Assembly (NCBI RefSeq): GCF_003058225.1
Contig: NZ_QBUG01000002.1
Location: 124,001-188,000, forward strand
Reading direction: 5' to 3'
From: Promicromonospora sp. AC04
GTDB taxonomy: Bacteria > Actinomycetota > Actinomycetes > Actinomycetales > Cellulomonadaceae
Length of the DNA stretch: 64,000 bases
In this document: positions 8,142-16,756 of the stretch, piece by piece
Layout: each line of letters starts with the position of its first letter
Numbering within the stretch: the first letter of the stretch is position 1
Made by a program: the position numbers and the translations under genes
Notes under the pieces: model-generated
Told to the model about the DNA's origin: nothing
Databases searched by the model: none
What the model saw: the letters and a program-made list of their open reading frames with translations, nothing else

Positions 8142-9473
8142 TCAGAAGCCTTCGATGCCCTGGGCGCGGGCGAGCTGGGCGAACTGGTCCTGGGTCTGCT
8201 GCGCGACCTCTTCGGGCGTGGTCGTGCCCTGGATCATGTCGGCCAGGTAGATGTACAGGTCGGGGTTCGCCACGGCGAGCGCCTGCATGGAGCCGACGGA
8301 CTCGCCGAGGGACGCGTGCACGTCGAGGAGCGCCTGCGGCACGGAGTCCGGCGTCGGGACGTTGTCCTGCAGCGAGATCGTGTCGCGGTCCGCCACGAAG
8401 TCGGCGTACCCGTCACCGAGCCAGTAGGCGAGCAGCTGGCGCGCCGCGGCTTCCTGGTCGGCGTCGCCGGTCTTGAACGCGACGAGCGCGTTCGACTGGT
8501 CGGGGATGAACGTGCCGACGTTCCCGGTGGGCGAGATCGGGAAGAAGCCGATCTTCTCGTTGAGCTCGTCGGAGTCCACCTTGGCCTGGAGCTGGCCGAA
8601 GAACGAGTTCACCTGGACCGCCATGGCGGCGTCCCCGGCGAGCAGGGCGTCCGCCTGGTCCTCGAACGTCGCGGTCTTGATGTCCTCGTTGAAGAGGCCG
8701 TCGTCGATCAGGCCCTGGTAGGTCTCGATGGCCCCGAGGATCGTCGGGTCGGTGAACTTCTCCTCGCCGGTGTTCACGCGGTCCCACAGGCCGTCCTTGG
8801 CGGCGTCGGCGAGCTGGACCTGGACCCACCACTGCGTGGCCCAGCGGTCACCGGCCATCTCGAAGAACGGCGTCTCGCCGTCGGACTTCAGGGTGCGGGC
8901 GGTCTCGACGAAGCTGTCCCAGTCGGTGGGCGTCTCGGTGATCCCGTGCTCGGCGAACACCTCCTTGTTGTAGTACACGCCCTCGACCGCGGGGCTGGTG
9001 ATCAGGGCCGCGTAGCGGGTGTCGTCCAGGATGCCGGTGATGTCGGCGAGCCCCTCGCTGTACGAGTCGACCCACGGCGCGCCGTCGAGCGGCTGCAGGT
9101 TGGTCGGGGCGTTGAGCGCGGTCAGCATCGAGCCGGTCGGCTGCCAGAACGCCAGGTCGGGCTTGTCCCCGGTGGCGACCTTGGTCTGCACGCCCTGCTC
9201 GTACGGGTCGGGGATCGTGACGACGTCCACCTTCGCCCCGGTCAGCTCCTCGAACCCGGCGATGACGGCGTCGGGCGCGGTGTTGGAGTTCTGCGCGGCC
9301 CAGATCGTGAGCGTGGTCCCGGTCAGGTCCGTGTCCTGCGCGGGCCACTCCGTCGACCCGGTGGCCGAGCCGGTGCCGTCGTCGCCGCCCGGGCCCGCGG
9401 TCGGGTCGCTGCACCCGGTCGCGAGGAGGCCGACGGCGACAGCCGCTGCCGTGATGGTCAGATACCTCTTCAT
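8142..9473 (-). CDS. Sugar-binding lipoprotein of the CUT1 importer
   Basis: A 443-residue extracellular solute-binding protein of family 1. It has a short lipoprotein signal (MKRYLTITAAAVAVGLLATGC) with Cys in a LATGC lipobox, followed by a Gly/Ser/Thr-rich linker. The start has AAGGAG seven bases upstream; the open frame's 63 earlier codons are discarded. The mature part shows the usual pattern TLTIWAAQNSN...FEELTGAKVDVV near its beginning. The neighbours point to an alpha-galactoside or a galactose-containing oligosaccharide as ligand, but the sequence alone does not prove it. Confidence 0.9.
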   Translation of the reverse strand: MKRYLTITAAAVAVGLLATGCSDPTAGPGGDDGTGSATGSTEWPAQDTDLTGTTLTIWAAQNSNTAPDAVIAGFEELTGAKVDVVTIPDPYEQGVQTKVATGDKPDLAFWQPTGSMLTALNAPTNLQPLDGAPWVDSYSEGLADITGILDDTRYAALITSPAVEGVYYNKEVFAEHGITETPTDWDSFVETARTLKSDGETPFFEMAGDRWATQWWVQVQLADAAKDGLWDRVNTGEEKFTDPTILGAIETYQGLIDDGLFNEDIKTATFEDQADALLAGDAAMAVQVNSFFGQLQAKVDSDELNEKIGFFPISPTGNVGTFIPDQSNALVAFKTGDADQEAAARQLLAYWLGDGYADFVADRDTISLQDNVPTPDSVPQALLDVHASLGESVGSMQALAVANPDLYIYLADMIQGTTTPEEVAQQTQDQFAQLARAQGIEGF

Positions 9474-9543
9474 ATCGACTCCTTGGATGGACGCAGTCTT
9501 CGCCGACTGCGGGTCGTGCGGGGCCGTCCTGCGGCCCCGATGG

Positions 9544-11700
9544 TCAGGCGAGGCCGGCGTGCCGGACTCTGAGGACGCGGGCCTGCGGGCCGGCGGGGAT
9601 GCGGACACGGACGGGGCCGTCCGCGTCGCGCGTGACGTGCCACCCGTCGTCGGGCGGCCCATACGCGATGTCGACCGCTCCCGCGGGAAGGTCGAGGTCG
9701 AGGGTCGTGGCCTCGGTCCCGCGCCACCAGACGGCGACGAGCGACTCGTCGGCGTCCCGCAGGCCGGAGGCCACGAGCGGCGCGCTCCAGGCCGGCAAGC
9801 CCACCGGCCAGAACGGGACGGAGCCGACCAGCCGTGACGTCCACCGCTTCGCCAGGTCGACCCCGCTCGTGACGAGCGCCGCCTGCTCGGGCGTCATGTC
9901 GTGCAGCTTGCCGGAGAGGTAGAGCCGGCCGGCGAGCCCCGTGCTCATGGTGAAGACGATCTGCTCGTCGGTCATGTCGGGCTGGGGGTAGGCCCAGTTC
10001 GCCGCCTGCTCGGGCAGGATCCCGACCAGGGCGCCGGCGGCGATCGGCGGGTAGAGCAGCGGGTTCTGCTGGTCCGACGTCGACTGCAGGTCGAGCCGGG
10101 AGAGCAGCGCGTAGTCGGCGCGCATGGCGCCTGACGCGCAGTTCTCGATCACCAGGTCGGGGTGCCGCTCCAGGACGCCGTCGATCCAGTCGAGGTGCGC
10201 CCGGTTCTGCTGGAGCAGGCCGTCGCCCGGGCTGTCGGCGCCCAGGTCGGTGCCCGCGCCGGGCGTGACGTTGTAATCGAGCTTGAAGTAGCCGACGCCG
10301 AAGTCCTCGACCAGGCGGTCGACCACCTCGTCCAGGTGCTTGACGACATCGCGGTGCCGCAGGTCGAGCAGGTGCCTGCCGTGCTCGGTGATCCGCACGC
10401 CGTGGCGCTGCAGGAACGCCTCGTCCGGCAGGCTCTCCGCCAGGGGGCTGCGCACGCCCACCACCTCGGGCTCGAGCCAGAGGCCGGGCACCATGCCGCC
10501 CGCGCGGATCGCGTCGACGACCCGCCGCAGGCCGCCGTCGGGGAACCGCGAGACCGACGGCTCCCAGAGGCCGACGGAGTCCCACCAGTCGCCGCCGTCG
10601 TCGTACCACCCGGCGTCTATGCAGAAGTACTCGGCCCCGGTCCGGGCCGCGGCGTCGACCAGCGGCAGGAGCTTGGCAGTGGTCGGGTCCCCCATGAGCG
10701 TGTTCATGTAGTCGTTGAAGACGACGGCGGGCCGGCGCGGGTTGCGGCGCAGCGCCCGGCGGTGCCGGGTCAGCTCCGCCAGCGACTCCTGCCACCCCGA
10801 CGCCGCCGCGAGGGAGACCCGGACCGAGTCGAACGACTCGCCGGCCCCGAGGACGCGGGTCCAGGCGTGGTCGTCGTCGGTGGGGCCGAGCAGGCCCAGG
10901 ACGAGCACTTCGGAGTCGCTCGAATCGAGGCGGACGCCGAGCTCGGCACGCCACGCGCCGTTGTGCTCGACCTGCCAGGCCAGCGCGGGGCCGCCGTCGG
11001 CCGCCGCAGAGCCGCCATCGGCCAGGACGACGCCGGACGGGTTGTGCCGCCCCGACGACCACGAGCCGGTGCTGACCAGGGTGCGGGCGCCGCGCGCGTC
11101 CTGGTGCTGGTGCGCGGGCAGGTCGAGCCCGACGAGCCCGTCCTGGCCCGAGAGCCGCGTCCAGGCCCAGCGGTTCTCGCCGACCCACTCGCCGTGGCCC
11201 TCCAGCGAGAGCGTGTCGGCGACCGGGACGGTGCCGACCGGGTGGCCGATCATCAGGGACGACACCGCCTGGAGCACGACCGGCGCGGAGCCGTCGTTGC
11301 GGACGGACGTCCACGACTGGAGCGAGCTGCCACCCTCGCGGACCCGGAGGTGCGAGGTCACGTGCAGCCCGGTGACGGCGTCGCCCTGGAAGACCCGGAC
11401 GACGGTCCAGCCGTCTTCCGACGTCACGTCGTGACCCAGCACGCGCAGGCGCGCGCCGATCGCCGTCGCCGTGTTGCGGGTGTTGCCGCTGGCCCGGCCC
11501 TGCCCGACCGCGAGGATCTCCACGAGGGGCTGCGTCGGTGTTCCCGCGCCGCCGCTCGTGGCCAGGCCGGCCGGGGCGTCGTCGGGCAGGACGAGCGCGA
11601 GCTCGACCTCGTCCCGGGTCCAGAGGACTGCTCGCGTCACTGCGGAGCGGTGGTTCGCCGTCGTCGGCTGGCTTCCTTGCACGACGCCATGAAAGCGCAT
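9544..11700 (-). CDS. GH36 alpha-galactosidase
   Basis: A 718-residue cytoplasmic enzyme with no signal peptide. It has the GH36 layout: an N-terminal beta-rich domain, a central barrel and a C-terminal beta domain. Barrel motifs are EYFCIDAGWYDD, GLWLEPEVV, GYFKLDYN with the nucleophile Asp475, and ENCASGAMRADY...STSDQQ with the acid/base Asp543. It would hydrolyse terminal alpha-1,6- or similar galactose from imported oligosaccharides. It is the first gene after lacI in the minus-strand operon. There is no clear Shine-Dalgarno sequence before ATG 11700. A LacI-like half-site overlaps that start codon. Confidence 0.92.
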   Translation of the reverse strand: MRFHGVVQGSQPTTANHRSAVTRAVLWTRDEVELALVLPDDAPAGLATSGGAGTPTQPLVEILAVGQGRASGNTRNTATAIGARLRVLGHDVTSEDGWTVVRVFQGDAVTGLHVTSHLRVREGGSSLQSWTSVRNDGSAPVVLQAVSSLMIGHPVGTVPVADTLSLEGHGEWVGENRWAWTRLSGQDGLVGLDLPAHQHQDARGARTLVSTGSWSSGRHNPSGVVLADGGSAAADGGPALAWQVEHNGAWRAELGVRLDSSDSEVLVLGLLGPTDDDHAWTRVLGAGESFDSVRVSLAAASGWQESLAELTRHRRALRRNPRRPAVVFNDYMNTLMGDPTTAKLLPLVDAAARTGAEYFCIDAGWYDDGGDWWDSVGLWEPSVSRFPDGGLRRVVDAIRAGGMVPGLWLEPEVVGVRSPLAESLPDEAFLQRHGVRITEHGRHLLDLRHRDVVKHLDEVVDRLVEDFGVGYFKLDYNVTPGAGTDLGADSPGDGLLQQNRAHLDWIDGVLERHPDLVIENCASGAMRADYALLSRLDLQSTSDQQNPLLYPPIAAGALVGILPEQAANWAYPQPDMTDEQIVFTMSTGLAGRLYLSGKLHDMTPEQAALVTSGVDLAKRWTSRLVGSVPFWPVGLPAWSAPLVASGLRDADESLVAVWWRGTEATTLDLDLPAGAVDIAYGPPDDGWHVTRDADGPVRVRIPAGPQARVLRVRHAGLA

Positions 11701-11705
11701 ATCAG
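11691..11705. promoter_or_regulatory. Possible LacI-family half operator at the alpha-galactosidase start
   Basis: TGAAAGCGCATATCA carries one conserved half (TGAAAGCG) of the LacI-family operator consensus and a degenerate second half. It overlaps the start codon at 11700. It shares TGAAAGCG with the sites at 11758-11771 and 12856-12869. Confidence 0.4.
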
Positions 11706-11757
11706 AACGGAGCGCAAGACCGCATCCGGCAGGCAGTTATTCAGGGCCCTACGGGGG

Positions 11758-11771
11758 CGCAACCGCTTTCA
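11758..11771. promoter_or_regulatory. LacI-family operator between lacI and the alpha-galactosidase gene
   Basis: Read on the minus strand the site is TGAAAGCGGTTGCG, close to the LacI-family consensus TGNAANCGNTTNCA with its central CG. Its TGA is the stop codon of the lacI gene. It lies 58 bp upstream of the alpha-galactosidase start, where a repressor would block the structural operon. Confidence 0.6.
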
Positions 11772-12797
11772 GGCGGGCTGGGCGGCGCGCGGCGCCGCCG
11801 ACGACCTGAGGATCAGGTCGGGGACGAACCGCACGGACGCGGGGACCGTCCCGCTGTCGATCTGCGCGTTGAGCAGCTGGAACGCCTTCTGCCCCAGCCG
11901 GACGAAGTCCTGCCGCACGGTCGTCAGGGGCGGCGTCCACAGGTGGCTGAGCGGATGGTCGTCGAAGCCGATGACGCTGACCGCCTCGGGGACGCTCTTG
12001 CCCGCGTCGGCCAGCCCCTTGGCCAGGCCCATGGCGAGCTCGTCGTTGCCGCACAGCACCGCCGTCACGTCGGGCGAGAGTGCGAGCCGCGTGCCCGCGT
12101 CGTAGCCGGAGTCCGGCGCCCAGTCGGCGTAGAGCACCTCCGGGACGGGCGCGCCCGCCTCGGTGAGTGCGTCGCGCCAGCCCAGCATGCGGGCGCTCGG
12201 ACGGCCGGGCGACGGGATCGCCACGTGGTGCACCGTGCGGTGGCCGATCTCCAGCAGATGCTTGGTCGCGCGGGCGGCGGCGAACCGGTCGTCCATGAAC
12301 GCGTGCGCTACCTGCTCGTCGGCCGGCCGGCCCGAGGCCGCCGCGACGACGGGCAGCCACGGCGGGATCGCCGCGAGCGCGGCCACACCCGGCGGGTCGT
12401 ACTCGAGGACTATCGCGCCGGCCATCGGCTGGCCGAGCGCGTGGTCGATCGCCGCGTCGACGGTGCGCTTGTCGTCGGTCTCGACGACCGAGATGACCAC
12501 CATGTAGCCGGCCTGGCGCGCGGCCTCCTCGATGCCCTGGAGGGTCGAGGCGTAGCCGTACCGCGTCGTGTTGCCCGCGAACACCGCGATCATCGGCTGG
12601 CCGCCGGTCGCCAGCGCCCGCGCGGCACCGTTCGGCCGGAACCCCAGCTCCTTGATCGCGGCCATGACGCGGGCCCGGCGCTCAGGGCCGACCGGCACCG
12701 AGCCGCTGAGCACGCGCGAGACGGTCGGGACGGAGACGCCGGCGACGCGCGCGACGTCGGCGATGACAGGCGGCTTCATCGGGCGATCAGGTTCCAC
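11769..12797 (-). CDS. LacI-family transcriptional repressor
   Basis: A 342-residue regulator. The N-terminal helix-turn-helix reads VIADVARVAGVSVPTVSRVLSG, and the hinge helix lies near GFRPNGAARALATG. The C-terminal periplasmic-binding-like domain ends with VIGFDDHPLSHLWTPPLTTVRQ. The GTG at 12797 is preceded by TAACCT and a six-base spacer, so it may be a leaderless start; ATG at 12779 is the alternative and gives MKPPVIADV. It is upstream of the alpha-galactosidase/importer operon and divergent from the GH39-like gene, and probably controls both in response to an imported sugar. Confidence 0.9.
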   Translation of the reverse strand: MEPDRPMKPPVIADVARVAGVSVPTVSRVLSGSVPVGPERRARVMAAIKELGFRPNGAARALATGGQPMIAVFAGNTTRYGYASTLQGIEEAARQAGYMVVISVVETDDKRTVDAAIDHALGQPMAGAIVLEYDPPGVAALAAIPPWLPVVAAASGRPADEQVAHAFMDDRFAAARATKHLLEIGHRTVHHVAIPSPGRPSARMLGWRDALTEAGAPVPEVLYADWAPDSGYDAGTRLALSPDVTAVLCGNDELAMGLAKGLADAGKSVPEAVSVIGFDDHPLSHLWTPPLTTVRQDFVRLGQKAFQLLNAQIDSGTVPASVRFVPDLILRSSAAPRAAQPA

Positions 12798-12803
12798 GAG
12801 GCC

Positions 12804-12809
12804 AGGTTA
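12804..12809 (-). promoter_or_regulatory. -10-like TAACCT of a leaderless lacI transcript
   Basis: TAACCT fits TANNNT and ends six bases before GTG 12797, the spacing expected when transcription starts at or next to the start codon. Confidence 0.4.
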
Positions 12810-12855
12810 CGTGCAAACCGCGTCGGTCACGGGGGCCGCCCTTGCCAAGCCGGAT

Positions 12856-12869
12856 GATTGACGCTTTCA
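12856..12869. promoter_or_regulatory. LacI-type half operator in the divergent lacI/GH39-like region
   Basis: On the minus strand this reads TGAAAGCGTCAATC, again with the TGAAAGCG half seen at 11691 and 11758. It lies between lacI and the divergent glycosidase gene and could serve autoregulation and control of the glycosidase. Confidence 0.45.
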
Positions 12870-12989
12870 TGTTCCCGGGCGCCGCGCCTTCGACGCGACC
12901 GCCGCCCTCCTCCGGCCCAGCGGCGTTGCGACGCCGGGCGGCAGGGAGGATCAACCGATGGTCCAGATCCACGAAGGAGTGGAACACAG

Positions 12990-15749
12990 GTGAACATTCC
13001 TGATAGCGCAGATCAGATCCGATTCGAGCGACGGCCCCGCCGTCGGCGAGGATGGACCGGTCGACAAGGATGGAGCGGTGTCGCGGTGATGACCCTTGTA
13101 GCTGCGACCCTGACGGTCGCGCAGCCGGCCGCGGCCGACCCCGAGAGCCTCACGGTGGACTTCGGGACCACTACCGGAGCGTTCCGGGGCGGCGCGACCG
13201 GCACGCTCTACGGGTTCGGCGACATCGGCGTCCCGACGTCGGCGCTCGTCAACGGCGCCCACATCACCAACTCGTCCCAGCGCGCCCCGTACGGCACCCA
13301 GCACCCGAGCGGCGACGCGCTGCGGATCGAGGACGGGTTCTTCGCCAAGCACGGCGAGGAGCTGGCGATCTACATCCAGGACTACTACCCCGACTGGGCC
13401 TACAACGGCGGGAAGCGCCCGGGTGACACCCGCACCTACGACCTGGCCACCGGCGAGTACACCGAGACGCCGAACGGTGTCTGGGACTACCTCGAGATCG
13501 TGGAGTTCGTGACCGAGGCCGTGGCCACCCAGTCCGACCACCCCGAGGACTACCTGTTCATCCCGTTCAACGAGCCGGACGGCGGGAACTGGTACCCGAA
13601 CTGGGCGACCCAGCGCGACCAGTTCCTCGGCGACTGGTCGGCGGTCCACGCGAAGATCCAGGAGGTGTGGCAGGCCCACGGCCTCGGGCACGCGCGCATC
13701 GGCGGCCCCGGCGACACCCGCTGGCAGCCCGAACGGTCCGCCGACTTCCTGACGTACACGCGGGACGACGGCACCCTGCCGGACGTGTTCATCTGGCACG
13801 AGCTGGGCATCAACAACCTCGCCACGTACCGGTCGCACTTCGCCGACTACCGCGCGCTCGAGCAGCGGCTGGGCATCTCGCCGATCCACGTCAACATCAC
13901 CGAGTACGGCATGCTGCGCGACATGGGCGTGCCCGGGCAGCTCGTCCAGTGGCTCTCCATGTTCGAGGACACCAAGGTCGACGCGCAGACCGCCTACTGG
14001 AACTACGCCGGCAACCTCTCCGACAACACCGCCCGGCCGGGCGGCGCCAACGCCGGCTGGTGGATGTTCAAGTGGTACGGCGACCTGGCGGGGTCGCAGA
14101 CCGTCCGGGTGACACCGCCCGAGCTGAACGCCGTCGACAGCCTCCAGGGCATCGGCGCGATCGACGCGGCCAACCGCCGCGCGACGGTGCTCTACGGCGG
14201 CACCGACTCGGACGTCCGGCTCGACCTGCGCGGCCTCTCGCCCGCCGTCTTCGGCAACACCGTCGACGTCGAGGTCCGTGAGGTCACGGTCACCGGCGCC
14301 GAGGGTCTCGCCGGTACGCCGCGCGTCGTCCACGCCGTCGACGGCGCCCTCGTGGCGAACGGCACGCTGAACCTCACGGTCCCGACGTACGACCGGTACG
14401 CCGCCTACCAGGTGGTCGTCACGCCGGCGCAGGACCGGACGGTCACGGTGGACCCGGTCTGGACGACCAGCATCGAGGCCGAGGACACCGACCTCACCGC
14501 AGCCCAGACCTACTTCCAGGACCCGCAGGCGGGCGGCGGCTGGAAGTTCCTCGCCTCGGGCGGCCACGACGTCGGGTCGTTCAACCAGCCGTCCTCCAAG
14601 GCCGACTGGACCGTCACCGTTCCCCGGACCGGCACCTATCGGTTCCAGATCATCGGCGCGACGCCCGGCGCACCCGGCAGGCACGCCCTCTTCGTCGACG
14701 GCGCGCACCGGACCAATATCCAGTACACGGCCGATCTCGCGCTCACAAACACCGCCCGGTGGCAGTACCGGGGCAGCACGGAGGTGGCGGTGCAGCTCAC
14801 CGCGGGGACCCATGTCCTGTCCGTCCGCGCGAGCCAGGACGGCAGCCAGGTCCTGCCCGGCTCGGACATCACGCTGGACAAGTTCGTCCTGACCGACGTC
14901 ACCGACGGCGAGCCGACCACGTACCCCGCGAGCACCTTGCGCTACTACGGCGGGGCGGGCCTCGGCTGGCAGTCGGGCACGCGCGGCTTCGGCGGCATCG
15001 CCGGCCAGGGCCAGCGGGCCGACGCCTACCTCAACGCGATGGAGACCGGCTACTACGACGTCGCGGTGGAGTACCACACGGCCGGGGCCTCTGACCTGCG
15101 CCTCGACCTCGGGGGCCGCTCCCTCGCGAACGTGCAGGTCCCGAACGGCGGCCACCGCCGCACCACGGTCCGCGCCCACCTGACCGAGGGGATCAACGAG
15201 CTAGAGCTGCGGTCGACGCGAGGGGCCCGCGTGAAGTCGGTGACCGTCACGCGGGCGCCGGACGGCGACGCGGCGGCGTCCACCTTCGAGGCCGAGGACC
15301 TGACGCTGAGCGGGGACGCCGCCTTGGCGAGCGTCGATCCCGCCTCGGGGTCGAACGCCTCCGGCGGCAAGTACGTCGGGTGGGTCGGCATGGGGAGCGA
15401 GAACCACATAGCGATCCCCCGCGGCGACGGGTTCGACACCCCGGGCGACTATGACCTCGTCGTCCACTACGCGAACGCCGAGCTGGCCGGGGAGCACGAC
15501 TACAACCCGCAGGTGGTCGACCGCCAGGCCGTCGTGACCGAGGGCGCGCAGGCGACGCCCGTCGGCTCCGCGTTCTTCCGCTACACCTACTCGTGGACCA
15601 GCTTCTGGCAGCGCACCGTGCCCGTCACGCTGACCACGAGCAACGGCGACATCCGGATCGGGAACCCCTCGGCCTGGGCACCCGACATCGACAGGGTGAC
15701 GGTCGCCCCGCTCGTCGTCGCCCCACCGACAACCACCCGGACCCGCTGA
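12990..15749 (+). CDS. Secreted GH39-like glycoside hydrolase with CBM6/35-like modules
   Basis: A 919-residue extracellular protein. The GTG at 12990 is preceded by AAGGAG and gives a signal peptide with a long basic region, a hydrophobic core and an AQPAAA cleavage site. Residues about 45-410 form a clan GH-A barrel: FIPFNEPDGG supplies the presumed acid/base Glu195, and HVNITEYGML the presumed nucleophile Glu305. Two jelly-roll modules of CBM6/35 type follow (from about 490 and from about 755), each opening with an EAED/EAEDL strand. There is no anchor, so it is released. Distant GH39 members act on arabinogalactan side chains; the alpha-galactosidase next door makes a galactose-containing polymer plausible. 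The exact substrate is unknown. Confidence 0.75.
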   Translation: MNIPDSADQIRFERRPRRRRGWTGRQGWSGVAVMTLVAATLTVAQPAAADPESLTVDFGTTTGAFRGGATGTLYGFGDIGVPTSALVNGAHITNSSQRAPYGTQHPSGDALRIEDGFFAKHGEELAIYIQDYYPDWAYNGGKRPGDTRTYDLATGEYTETPNGVWDYLEIVEFVTEAVATQSDHPEDYLFIPFNEPDGGNWYPNWATQRDQFLGDWSAVHAKIQEVWQAHGLGHARIGGPGDTRWQPERSADFLTYTRDDGTLPDVFIWHELGINNLATYRSHFADYRALEQRLGISPIHVNITEYGMLRDMGVPGQLVQWLSMFEDTKVDAQTAYWNYAGNLSDNTARPGGANAGWWMFKWYGDLAGSQTVRVTPPELNAVDSLQGIGAIDAANRRATVLYGGTDSDVRLDLRGLSPAVFGNTVDVEVREVTVTGAEGLAGTPRVVHAVDGALVANGTLNLTVPTYDRYAAYQVVVTPAQDRTVTVDPVWTTSIEAEDTDLTAAQTYFQDPQAGGGWKFLASGGHDVGSFNQPSSKADWTVTVPRTGTYRFQIIGATPGAPGRHALFVDGAHRTNIQYTADLALTNTARWQYRGSTEVAVQLTAGTHVLSVRASQDGSQVLPGSDITLDKFVLTDVTDGEPTTYPASTLRYYGGAGLGWQSGTRGFGGIAGQGQRADAYLNAMETGYYDVAVEYHTAGASDLRLDLGGRSLANVQVPNGGHRRTTVRAHLTEGINELELRSTRGARVKSVTVTRAPDGDAAASTFEAEDLTLSGDAALASVDPASGSNASGGKYVGWVGMGSENHIAIPRGDGFDTPGDYDLVVHYANAELAGEHDYNPQVVDRQAVVTEGAQATPVGSAFFRYTYSWTSFWQRTVPVTLTTSNGDIRIGNPSAWAPDIDRVTVAPLVVAPPTTTRTR

Positions 15750-15763
15750 GGCCTTTAGGGCGT

Positions 15764-15819
15764 TGACCATGCGGTTGTTACGGAATCAGGGCACTGATTC
15801 CGTAACAACCGCATGGTCA
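15764..15819. terminator. 26-bp perfect hairpin between convergent genes
   Basis: The left arm (15764-15789, beginning TGACCATGCGG) is exactly complementary to the right arm (15794-15819), leaving a four-base loop. It lies between the GH39-like gene and the QAT binding-protein gene, which converge. There is no T-tract. It is one of the longest perfect stems in the window. Confidence 0.7.
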
Positions 15820-15835
15820 CCGGTCCAAGACCACC

Positions 15836-16756
15836 TCAGCTGATGCCAGCGTCAGTCAGCCAGTCGGTGGCGATGTCCGAGAGGGGCTCGCCCGTTGCGG
15901 CGCGGCCGTTCATCTCGATCAGGTCCTCGGTGGTCAGCGCCGCGGACACCTCGTTCAGCGTCGCGGTGATCGTGTCGTCCACCTTGTCCGAGCGGACGAT
16001 GGGCAGGACGTTCTCGGCGGCGAACAGGGACTTGTCGTCCTCGAGCGCCACGAGGTCGTTCTCGGCGATGCCGGGGTCGGTGCTGAAGATGTCGCCGGCC
16101 TGGACCTGACCGGAGGTCAGCGCCGTCATGGTCAGCGGGCCGCCCGCGTCCAGCGGGACGAACTCCTTGAACTTCAGGCCGTAGACGTCCTCGAGGCCGA
16201 CGACGCCGTTGACGCGCGTCTTCCATTCCGGCGGCCCGCCGAGGGAGATCTCGCCCGCCACCGGCTGGAGGTCCGAGATGGTCGTGAGGTCGTACTTGTC
16301 GGCCGTCTCCTGCGTCACGGCGAGCACGTCCTTGTCCTGCGCGTCCGAGGCCTCGAGCATGGTGAGGTCGTCGGGCAGCTTCTCCTCCAGCTCGGCGAGC
16401 ACGTCCTCGGTGCTGCTCGCGGTGGACTCGGTGTCGAGGTACTTGAGCAGGGCGCCGGAGTAGTCCGGGACCAGATCGATCGAGCCGTCCTGCACCGCCT
16501 CGATGTAGACCTCGCGGCTGCCGATGTTGAACTTCTCGTCGACCTCGACGCCGGCGTCCTGCAGGGCCCTGGAGTAGATGGTGGCGAGGAGCTGGCTCTC
16601 GGAGAAGTCCGCGGAGCCGATGACGACGCCGGAGCCCGAGTCCGCGTCGCCTCCGGCGTCCGCCTCGAGCGGGTCGCCGCCGGCGCAGGCGGTGAGGGCG
16701 AGCAGGGCGATGCCGGTGAGGCCGGCCAGGCCGGCGCGGGCGGAGGGTCGCTTCAT
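15836..16756 (-). CDS. QAT-family (betaine-type) substrate-binding lipoprotein
   Basis: A 306-residue lipoprotein with an N-terminal signal ending in LTAC. The mature part follows the OpuC/OsmX-type binding fold: VVIGSADFSESQLLATIYS, then ALQDAGVEVDEKFNIGSREVYIEAVQDGSIDLVPDYSGALL, and DLQPVAGEISLGGPPEW. The ligand is expected to be a quaternary ammonium compound. AGAGAGG precedes ATG 16756, which overlaps the stop of the permease gene by ATGA. It is the last gene of a five-gene operon that begins with the IclR regulator. The divergent lyase gene suggests an aromatic betaine such as ergothioneine as ligand. Confidence 0.85.
   Translation of the reverse strand: MKRPSARAGLAGLTGIALLALTACAGGDPLEADAGGDADSGSGVVIGSADFSESQLLATIYSRALQDAGVEVDEKFNIGSREVYIEAVQDGSIDLVPDYSGALLKYLDTESTASSTEDVLAELEEKLPDDLTMLEASDAQDKDVLAVTQETADKYDLTTISDLQPVAGEISLGGPPEWKTRVNGVVGLEDVYGLKFKEFVPLDAGGPLTMTALTSGQVQAGDIFSTDPGIAENDLVALEDDKSLFAAENVLPIVRSDKVDDTITATLNEVSAALTTEDLIEMNGRAATGEPLSDIATDWLTDAGIS

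Noticed and set aside
12951-15179. 742-codon minus-strand frame opposite the GH39-like gene
   Set aside because: Composition is typical of an antisense shadow; the sense frame has clear catalytic motifs.
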